From JBCCTX01 sp965263105 (GTDB taxonomy: Bacteria > Bacteroidota > Bacteroidia > J057), in assembly GCA_965263105.1 (NCBI GenBank), contig CBDHGL010000002.1, positions 248,001-312,000 on the forward strand: a stretch of 64,000 nt of DNA, in the 5' to 3' direction. Shown piece by piece: positions 19,083 through 26,750 of this stretch; the first letter of the stretch is position 1, and the number at the start of each line of letters is the position of its first letter. The notes under the pieces were generated by a model. The model was not told where the DNA came from and searched no databases. It worked only from the letters and a program-made list of their open reading frames with translations. A program made the position numbers and the translations under genes.

Positions 19083-20406
19083 ATGAAAAATCATCAACTA
19101 GTCCCTTTTACTATAGGTATACTCCTACTGTTGGTCGCCTGCCAGCCCCCCCAAAAAAGCAGCGCCCCCGCCAAACTCCCCATCAAAGTGGTGGTCGTCA
19201 CCATGTTTGAGCAAGGAGAGGACACCGGCGATACCCCCGGAGAATTTCAATACTGGGTGGAGCGCTTCCCCCTGGACAGTGTCATCGCCTTTCCCCAGGG
19301 CTATCGCAACCTGCGCTACAACGAGCAAGGCGTCCTGGGCATGGTAACCGGGATCGGTACGGCCCGATCTGCTGCCTCCATCATGGCCTTGGGTATGGAT
19401 CCCCGCTTTGACTTGAGTCAAGCCTACTGGCTAGTGGCGGGGATTTCGGGGGTAGACCCCGAAGATGCTTCTGTGGGTTCTGCCGCTTGGGCCGAATGGG
19501 TGATCGATGGGGACTTGTCTCATGAGATCGACGCAAGGGAGATTCCCAATGATTGGGAAACCGGCTATATCCCCCTTCGCCTTACGGAACCCTATGAGCA
19601 GCCCGTTCCCGAAAACAACGAAGGCGTCATGTACCGCCTCAATCCCGAACTCGTCGACTGGGCCTACGAGCGCACCAAGGACCTGGACCTGGGCGACAAC
19701 GAGACCATCCAAGGCTTTCGCAACTTGTACACAGGCTATCCCAATGCACAGAAGCCCCCCTTTGTGCTGAAGGGCGACCAGCTCGCCGCCATGACTTACT
19801 GGCACGGCGAGAAGCTAAACCGCTGGGCCAACCAGTGGACGAAGTACTGGACCGGCCAAGGGCGGCATGGAAGAACGGGTACCTTGCAACTTGGACGTCA
19901 CCGCGTCCTTCGTCCTCGCACCGCTATGGAGTATCCCGGATACGGGTACTGGCTGGTAAGGGTTGCAATCCCTCTCCTTATTCCTGGCTCAGCCAAAAGA
20001 TGTTTCCCATATCACTCTTATGAAAGCGCGGGTCCGGTAAATCTTGTCTAAGATCAAGGAAACAGAGGAGCCAAAAAATTGTTACATACCCTATTTTGTA
20101 CTCACCCCCTAGCCCCCTCTCTCAAGGAACCCCCTCTGAATCCTCCGTAGAAATGAGCTAATTGGACCGCGTTTCCTTAGTAAATTACTCCTAGACGCAA
20201 AGCCGACCCGCACCGCCTCCAACTACGTCATGCAGTATCCCGAAGCATTAACCGCCATGAAAAGCCGAAAGCCTCAGCTTGGAAGAGAAAGTGGAAAGAC
20301 AGTGGCTGGTAAGGGTTACTTCACGGCTTACATCCCTTCTTTGGAGTCAGCTTACCTGGCTTGGGATTCACTGAGTAGTTCAAATGGTGGTTGCTCTAAA
20401 GAATAG
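19083..20406 (+). pseudogene. Decayed purine nucleoside permease (NUP family)
   Basis: An intact start encodes a lipoprotein-like signal (LLLVACQPP) and about 255 residues of the NUP family (KVVVVTMFEQGED, GVLGMVTGIGTARSAASIMALG, LVAGISGVDPEDASVGSAAWAEWV). Near 19860 the family segment expected to read AMEDTGTLQ is broken by deletion; the open frame then drifts and stops at 20051. Downstream, another frame from about 20205 to the stop at 20404-20406 still encodes RTASNYVMQYP and GYFTAYIPSLESAY, the recognisable C-terminal motifs of the same family. The stretch 20052-20200 between them is non-coding. The gene is therefore broken by several indels, not a single sequencing slip. Confidence 0.75.
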
Positions 20407-20957
20407 CTTCATGCCTTGGCTCATCTCTATAAAGAGAGGCAAAAGATGGATCAACTAAGTCTTTAGAAGTGATTGAAGAAAAATTGAGCTAGAGGAACTA
20501 GATATTAACGAAGGAAGAAAGATTAGGTAGATAAAGCACAAATTCACCTCGGCAGATTCACATCAACTGAAGTTTGTCGGGGACGCTGCATTATTTTTAA
20601 GAAAAAAGGCGAGAATAGTTACAACCTTAACTTTATTTCACTTGGCCTGCTACCAGGTAGGAGGAAAGAAACCTTGGATCCTCTAAGCTTAGTCTTTGCG
20701 GTGGTAGAAATGATACGTAAAAAACTAAATTTATATAACTTGACTTTTGACACCATTTCCCCTAGAAGGGGGGAAAAGGGAAACGGGGATGCAGCGGAAG
20801 GGTACAAAAAGGGCTCAATAAGATCAATCTTCCTTACCATAGAGAACCCGATCTCAATAAATCTCCCTCGACTCTTTCTCTAGGCCAAAATTGAAAATGG
20901 AAAATGAGGGAGAAAGATAGGAGATAAAGAAATTTCTCATTCTTCAAGAAGGACGGC
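20407..20957. other. Gene-free region with gene remnants and one dispersed repeat
   Basis: About 550 bases follow the permease pseudogene without a credible gene. The short frame at 20674-20883 runs across the dispersed repeat and has no family pattern. The only structured part is the repeat core at 20756-20805. Confidence 0.5.
20756..20805 (+). repeat. Dispersed repeat core, copy 1
   Basis: The 50-base core starts TTTCCCCTAG and ends GCAGCGGAAGGGTAC. It matches 59031-59080 with a few differences by eye. CCCCTAG..GGGG can fold into a short stem. The element is intergenic in both places. Confidence 0.6.
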
Positions 20958-22586
20958 CTATTTTTGAATAGTAATTTTTTCACTGTAAGCTTGGCCTCGC
21001 TTAGTAATGATCGTCAAAATATAAACGCCATTGGGAAGGTGAGAAATATCAATTGAATGATTGGTCATTTCTAATATATGTCTTTTCCCTGAAATATCTA
21101 TGAGGAAAAGCGCTTGAACATCCCAGTTTTGTGCCAAATGCAAGATTTCTTTAACCGGATGGGGATAGAAGGGGGGACTCTCCATCTGAAATGGCAGGTC
21201 GATATTTGTGGCCGTGGACAAAGTAGATTCCACTGCGCCTGGTTCAGGGGCTGGCCCCATAAAAGGAAATCCAATGTCTGTTCCGGCATTCATCAAAGCA
21301 CTGGAAGGATCTATTGCCATGAAGTCGATATCCGGCAAGCTGCCATCTGAATTGCGTTGAGCCATTAACTGGGACTCATCCAGGCTGATGAAGTCTGCAC
21401 TTGAAAGGCTGAGGTTCATATCAAATGAATTGGTAAGAAGGGTATTCTGAGCGCTGTCCAGAAAAGCCGTTTCTCCTGAACGGCCCCGATAGCTCAGGTT
21501 GTTTTTGAGGACATGATTGTATCCATTCACATTGATATTTTGAGACTGGGGGCTTTCCCTATTCACCATATTAAAGTTGAAAGCATTCTTGTAGCCAGTA
21601 TTATTCAGCCAGATGTTTCCATTCAGGTGGTGATTGGCATAAAAGCCATTCGCCTTATTTTCTACGGCGATACAAAAACTTACCGTATTCACAGGGATAG
21701 GATCCGGAATTTTTGAAGCTTCATCATACGCATATCCACCGATTTTAAAACCCGTACCATCTCCCAAATTCTGAAAAGATGGGGAGTAGCCATTGTACAT
21801 TGCCCAACAGCTATCAAAAGTGATTCCTGCAGCCGAACGGATGCAATCAAAGCCATCATCGCTATTGAACCATGCCCGGCAGCCCTTGAAGACATTTCCA
21901 GTCCCAGCGGCATTAGGATGGCAACCAAATCCATCTGTATTTCCCCCTTTACCATCTTCTGAAACATCATCATGGTTGTTATAGGCATCACAATTGAGAA
22001 AGAGGTTATTCCCGCCGCGACGATGCCTCAGGCCTGTGCCCGTGTTATCGTGTATGCTAAGTTGCTCGAAAATATTGTGGTTCCCCCAACTGTACACTCC
22101 ATAAGATTCCGTATGCGTTGTAATAGTCACTTGAATTCCTGTTATCTCAATCCCTTTGAGGTGGACATAATCGGCCTCTACCCAAAATCCGACTACTCTC
22201 TGATTGGAAGGGGCGACATCGCTAAAGTCAAAATGTGGCGTTTCCCCCGGATAGGCCCAATAATTGATTTTTTCCTCTGGCGCCCCATCCTTGTCTAGAA
22301 AACTAATGCAGGCGAACAAGTTTTGCTCTACTTTTGAAATATCAATTTCCCTGAGTAGATAGGTTCCCCCCCGCAAGTAAACGGTATCTCCCGGATTGGC
22401 TTCCTTTTGTGCTCTCTGTACAGACCAGAAAGGCCTAGCCATGGTGCCGTCATTGTCATCGTCTCCGTCCGGCGAAACAAATAGTTGTTTTGCCAGGACT
22501 GAGCCTGTTATTATTGTCAAAAAAGTGAACATGAGAATCGGAACCAAGCAATGTGTAACTATGGGGTAGTGCTTTCTTCTATCCAT
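20958..22586 (-). CDS. Secreted right-handed beta-helix protein, PL9-like pectate lyase, with T9SS tail
   Basis: 542 residues: signal peptide (about 1-32), a beta-helix, and a C-terminal T9SS sorting domain (PPFYPHPVKEILHL to NGVYILTIITKRGQAYSEK). The opening LFVSPDGDDDNDGT..PFWSVQRAQ and GDTVYLRGGTY are typical of PL9 and related lyases. CRAWFNSDDGFDCI supplies the aspartate cluster that binds calcium in PL9 and GDGTGFKIGG supplies the likely catalytic lysine. It would cut polygalacturonate-like polymers outside the cell. The divergent gene at 22812 encodes another putative polysaccharide enzyme, so the pair may be a small degradation locus. The exact PL family is from memory. Confidence 0.7.
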   Translation of the reverse strand: MDRRKHYPIVTHCLVPILMFTFLTIITGSVLAKQLFVSPDGDDDNDGTMARPFWSVQRAQKEANPGDTVYLRGGTYLLREIDISKVEQNLFACISFLDKDGAPEEKINYWAYPGETPHFDFSDVAPSNQRVVGFWVEADYVHLKGIEITGIQVTITTHTESYGVYSWGNHNIFEQLSIHDNTGTGLRHRRGGNNLFLNCDAYNNHDDVSEDGKGGNTDGFGCHPNAAGTGNVFKGCRAWFNSDDGFDCIRSAAGITFDSCWAMYNGYSPSFQNLGDGTGFKIGGYAYDEASKIPDPIPVNTVSFCIAVENKANGFYANHHLNGNIWLNNTGYKNAFNFNMVNRESPQSQNINVNGYNHVLKNNLSYRGRSGETAFLDSAQNTLLTNSFDMNLSLSSADFISLDESQLMAQRNSDGSLPDIDFMAIDPSSALMNAGTDIGFPFMGPAPEPGAVESTLSTATNIDLPFQMESPPFYPHPVKEILHLAQNWDVQALFLIDISGKRHILEMTNHSIDISHLPNGVYILTIITKRGQAYSEKITIQK

Positions 22587-22811
22587 TTTTATTGCAATAA
22601 ATAATCATTGGGTATCCTTCTCCCTACAAAGAGAGGAAATTGTACAAAAATAACAAGGGAATTCCCCTGGATTCCTATTTATGCGCATGTATTTTGGATA
22701 GATAATGGTTAGATTCCCTAAAATAGCGCTTGTTCTTGGCAGGGCAATATCCTTGAAAAATCCCCTGTTTTGTCCTTTGCTGCAAATAGAAAAGAATAAA
22801 AAATTAAAATA

Positions 22812-24581
22812 ATGAGTAGAGAAGAGTTTCTAAAAACAAGTTCTCTGGGGGTTTTAGCTGCATTTGACCTCCAAAATCTCTATCGAGAATCACCCATTGA
22901 CTCAGGTTCAATTGATGAATTAATGTTAAATCGCTTGGTGAAAGCCAATGATAAATCGGTTGAGCGATTCCTTCAAATGATATCATCCCCCCCAAAGAGG
23001 CAATACTACCGCAACTATAGCGAAGCATTTTCCATCTTTACAGCTGCATTTTCTCATCCTAAGTCATCTTATTATGAATCCCAAACTGTTCTAACAGCCT
23101 TGAACGGAATTATTGACAAATTAATCGCCTTACAGTATCCTGATGGTACGCTTGACTCCGGAGGGAATAGGCAATCTCCTCCAGATACCGCATTTTTATT
23201 GGATTCATTGTGTCCTGCGGCTATCATACTCAAGGAGAAAGAGGCCAAAGAAGTGCTTTCATTAAGAACTAAGCTTGATGAATTCTTATTAGCAGCAGGG
23301 GAGGGAATTAGAACAGGGGGAGTTCATACGCCTAACCACAGATGGGAAATATGCTCTATTTTAGCCAAACTGTTCAAAATATACGGAGATAAAAAGTACG
23401 TAGATAGGATAGATGAATGGTTGGCTGAAGGAGTCTATCAAAATTCAGATGGGAATTATCCCGAAAGAAGCAGGAACTATGCAGTTGTTGAAAATCAGGC
23501 CTTCATCTCAATCGCTGATACATTGAATCGCCCGGAATTTTTTCAAATAGTTTCCAGGAACTTAGTTTCTAATTTTTATTATATGGAATTAGATGGGGAA
23601 TTGGTGAGTTTAGACTCAAGAAGACAAGATCAATTCAAACCCATATCAAGCTGGAAAACTTATCTCCCCTACAGATTTATGGCCATTCATAGTAACAACC
23701 ATTTTTTTGCTTCGATCGCACGAGAAATTGAACGTTTTGATCAGTTCGAGAGGCATGTCCTGAGCAAAGCCTTACCTCACTTTATGAGCAATTCCACTCT
23801 CATGAGGGAAATGCCCAAAGGCACAACTTTACCAGCTACCTTCACCAAACACTTTAAGGAATCAAACCTGGTGAGAATAAAAAGAGGAGATATTAGCGCT
23901 TCCATTTTTGGGGGCAATGATATACCCCTTACTGTGGCCTCAGGAAGATCCTGCAACCCCACCTTCTTCACCTTCAGAAAGGGGGCTGCCATTCTGAAAT
24001 ATGCGCGTCTTTCAACTTCTTTCTTTAATACAGGGTATGTGAGAAGTGATGGCCTTAAAAAGGAAGGGAGTAGATATACCCTGTATGAAAAGAAAGAGGC
24101 CTATTATTACGACCCCATGCCTGAAAATAAACAAAATGAAAAAGGTGATTATAAGCTAAATCCATCCCTTGATGGAAGATTTTGGAGCAAAATGGATTTT
24201 GAATCAAGACCCAAAAAAACATTGACATTGGAATCGAAAATTGTCATCGAAGAAGGGGAAAATTCCTTCAAGATTGATATGGATATAAATGGAACTGACA
24301 ATGTGGAGGTTACCTTGGAACTTTGTTTTAAAGATGGGGGGAAACTTGAAGGGGTATGGAAGGATGAAAATGAGAAAGACTTCTTCTTACAAGAGGGTTT
24401 TGCAACATATACCTTTGGAAAGGATACAATAGAAGTGGGCCCTGGGAAACATGAACATTTAAATATCTCTGGATTAGATGGAGAAGTTTATTCGACCCAT
24501 TTCGGGTCCATTAAAGGCGAGGGGCTGCACCTATATATTACAGGTTTAGTCCCATTCAAACACTCCATAACTATTAGATAG
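22812..24581 (+). CDS. Putative polysaccharide lyase/heparinase-like toroid protein, family not recognised
   Basis: 589 residues. The start MSREEFLKTSSLGVLAAFDL resembles a degenerate Tat signal (only one arginine). The N-terminal 350 residues are helix-rich with HTPNHRWEICSIL and YPERSRNYAVVENQAFI, the latter in the style of the heparinase/alginate-lyase alpha-toroids; the C-terminal 230 residues look beta-rich (LTLESKIVIEEGENSFKIDMDING). This toroid-plus-beta-sheet plan suggests a polysaccharide lyase or hydrolase acting on uronate-containing glycans. There is no T9SS tail. It is divergent from the PL9-like gene, supporting a shared theme. I do not recognise the exact family. Confidence 0.5.
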   Translation: MSREEFLKTSSLGVLAAFDLQNLYRESPIDSGSIDELMLNRLVKANDKSVERFLQMISSPPKRQYYRNYSEAFSIFTAAFSHPKSSYYESQTVLTALNGIIDKLIALQYPDGTLDSGGNRQSPPDTAFLLDSLCPAAIILKEKEAKEVLSLRTKLDEFLLAAGEGIRTGGVHTPNHRWEICSILAKLFKIYGDKKYVDRIDEWLAEGVYQNSDGNYPERSRNYAVVENQAFISIADTLNRPEFFQIVSRNLVSNFYYMELDGELVSLDSRRQDQFKPISSWKTYLPYRFMAIHSNNHFFASIAREIERFDQFERHVLSKALPHFMSNSTLMREMPKGTTLPATFTKHFKESNLVRIKRGDISASIFGGNDIPLTVASGRSCNPTFFTFRKGAAILKYARLSTSFFNTGYVRSDGLKKEGSRYTLYEKKEAYYYDPMPENKQNEKGDYKLNPSLDGRFWSKMDFESRPKKTLTLESKIVIEEGENSFKIDMDINGTDNVEVTLELCFKDGGKLEGVWKDENEKDFFLQEGFATYTFGKDTIEVGPGKHEHLNISGLDGEVYSTHFGSIKGEGLHLYITGLVPFKHSITIR

Positions 24582-24607
24582 AAAGATGATGAGCAAGGGG
24601 GCAAACA

Positions 24608-24806
24608 TAATTTAACATGAATTTTGGATAAGAAACTAGGATAAAACTACAAACTTAAGTGTGTAGGCCTGCAAAATTCGTTGGGAACCGGGGGGGCTTT
24701 ACTGTTGTCAGGGGGGAATTTTGCGATTTTTGGTGCTACGTTTTTCTAAAAAAGGTAGCTAAATCATCAATGAAAGAAAAATAGTTATCCATAACTCAAA
24801 TTATTT
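24608..24806 (+). repeat. Dispersed intergenic repeat, copy 1
   Basis: About 200 bases that match 57007-57233 closely: both contain GGCCTGCAAAATTCGTTGGG, a G run, GAATTTTGCGATTTTTGG and a hairpin CTACGTTTTT/AAAAAGGTAG. The second copy has an extra ATAACTTCCCGG insertion near its end. It fills most of the 378-base gap between 24582 and 24959; nothing else is evident there. Confidence 0.75.
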
Positions 24807-24959
24807 AGGTTCCATCCAACCCGGATTCAGTTTTCCATAACTAACTAGCCAAAAAGATTTGAGCATTCCATTGTCAAATATTTGATCTTATTTTCTGTCT
24901 ACCAGCCATAAAATCAAAATCCTCAGAAAAGAAACAGACTTAAACAAAACTCTTTACGT

Positions 24960-25947
24960 ATGAACTACCGCACCTTAGGCAAAACCGGCCTCAACGTATC
25001 AGAACTCAGCCTAGGCACCTGGCAAGTGGGAGGCAAATGGGGCAGTGGCTTTGATGAGAAGAACGCCGAACGCATCCTCAACGAGGCCATAGACCAGGGC
25101 ATCAACTTCATCGATACGGCCGATGTCTATGAAAACCGGCAATCCGAAGCGGCCGTCGGACGCGTCATTCGTTCACGATCCGAAGAGGTCTATATCGCGA
25201 CCAAATGCGGGAGGTTCATCAGCCCCCATACGAATGAAGGCTATCAGCCCCAAGGTACTTCGGGAATACGTGGAGCGTAGCTTACGAAATACGGGGCTGG
25301 AACGCATTGACCTGATCCAATTGCATTGCCCTCCAACCGAAGTCTACTACCGCCAGGAGATTTTTGAAGAGTTTGAAAAAATGCAACAGGAAGGGAAGAT
25401 CGCCCACTTGGGCGTGAGTGTGGAGAAGGTGGAGGAGGCCTTAAAAGCCATCGAATACCCCAATGTCTGCACAGTACAGATTATCTTCAATATGTTTCGG
25501 CATCGGCCTGCTGAGTTGTTTTTTCGAGAGGCCAAAAGAAGAAATATCGGTATCCTGGCTCGGGTTCCCCTGGCGAGTGGTTTGTTGTCGGGGAAATATA
25601 CCGTTAAGACCCAATTCGGGGAGGGAGACCACCGCCATTTCAACCGAAAGGGTGAAGCCTTCGACCAGGGAGAGACCTTTTCGGGCATAGACTATGACTT
25701 GGGACTGAAAGCAGTAGAACAAATAAGAAGCCTGTTTCCCCAAGAGTTTGACCTGGTAACGGTTGCCTTGAAGTGGGTTCTCATGTTTGAAGAGGTGAGC
25801 TGTGTTATTCCGGGGGTATCAAAAATAGAACAACTCCATTCGAACTTAGCTACCTTGAACCTAAGGGCGCTCTCGAAAGAAGAGATGAAGGCCGTGGAGG
25901 GTATATACAAGGAACTCATTCGACCTTCGGTGCACCATCGCTGGTGA
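24960..25947 (+). pseudogene. Aldo/keto reductase, full length but frameshifted
   Basis: The first frame (24960-25280) gives the N-terminal third: MNYRTLGKTGLNVSELSLGT and the catalytic FIDTADVYENRQSE with its aspartate and tyrosine, then IATKCGR. The second frame continues from about 25240 to 25947 with YVERSLRNTGLERIDLIQLH, FNMFRHRPAE and the C-terminal VSCVIPGVSKIEQL. Removing one C from the CCCC run at 25248-25251 joins them into NEGYQPKVLREYVE and a normal reductase of about 328 residues. Such enzymes reduce carbonyls with NADPH. Since everything else is intact, this is either a very recent mutation or an insertion error in the assembly. Confidence 0.8.
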
Positions 25948-26024
25948 AAATTGTATCTAGCGCTTTGAATACCCTCGAACAAGTTTTATTTTATGAACGT
26001 ACATCAAAGAGCAAAAGTAAAGAT

Positions 26025-26261
26025 ATGAGGTATATAGCAGACCGAATAACTATAGATGACAATATTTGTAACGGAAAGCCAACTATCCGAGGAAAAAGGA
26101 TTACTGTACAGACCATACTAGAATTTTTAAGTGCGGGTGAGGATAAAAAGGAGATACTACATCAATACCCTTCCCTGGAAGAAGCAGATATATTTGCCTG
26201 TCTAAAATTTGCTGCAGAGTTAATGAATCGCCACTATACCATCCATCCTACGGCCGCTTAA
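26025..26261 (+). CDS. DUF433 antitoxin-like protein
   Basis: 78 residues from the ATG at 26025 (MRYIADRITIDDNICNGKPT). A longer frame from 25944 adds 27 residues without similarity and overlaps the reductase stop, so the inner start is preferred. The DUF433 signature is complete: NGKPTIRGKRITVQTILEFL and a helix-turn-helix-like PSLEEADIFACLKFA. DUF433 proteins act as DNA-binding antitoxins. Its stop codon ends directly before the ATG of the DUF5615 gene at 26262, so the two are translationally coupled as a type II toxin-antitoxin pair. Confidence 0.75.
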   Translation: MRYIADRITIDDNICNGKPTIRGKRITVQTILEFLSAGEDKKEILHQYPSLEEADIFACLKFAAELMNRHYTIHPTAA

Positions 26262-26603
26262 ATGGCAAAATTTCTCATAGATGTCAATTTGCCCTATCGT
26301 TTCAAGCTATGGCAAAACCCTGACTATATTCATCAAATAGATTTAAATGATGAATCAACGGATCAATCAATATGGGAATATGCTGAAAAGAATAAGTTAA
26401 CCATTATTTCGAAGGATAGTGATTTTTCAAATAAAATTTTATTGCATTCTCCTCCTCCTAGGGTTATCCATATAAAATTCGGCAACTTGAGAATGCACGA
26501 ATTCTATGTTTACATTCATTCTATTTGGGATGAAGTTCTTGAATTGAACAAAACTCATAAACTAGTCAACGTCTTCATTGATCGCATAGAGGGTATAAAC
26601 TAA
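26262..26603 (+). CDS. DUF5615 PIN-like toxin
   Basis: 113 residues. FLIDVNLP at the N terminus and IISKDSDFSNK in the middle carry the acidic residues of the PIN-like (Mut7-C-type) DUF5615 fold, and RVIHIKFGNL is also typical. Family members are presumed ribonucleases paired with DUF433 antitoxins; that biochemical role is inferred from the family. The ATG abuts the stop of the antitoxin gene with no spacer. The pair sits in an accessory stretch between a frameshifted reductase and the sulfatase fusion. Confidence 0.75.
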   Translation: MAKFLIDVNLPYRFKLWQNPDYIHQIDLNDESTDQSIWEYAEKNKLTIISKDSDFSNKILLHSPPPRVIHIKFGNLRMHEFYVYIHSIWDEVLELNKTHKLVNVFIDRIEGIN

Positions 26604-26750
26604 ATATACCCTGAAAGTTTAATACCTTGATCCTTCATTATTTAACTCTTCATTAGGACCCCAAAAGGACTTCTGTACGAGAAAAAACCTAAATTCCCCT
26701 CGCCAAATAGCTACTACACCTAAGCAAACGAATAACTCAAATCCATTTCC

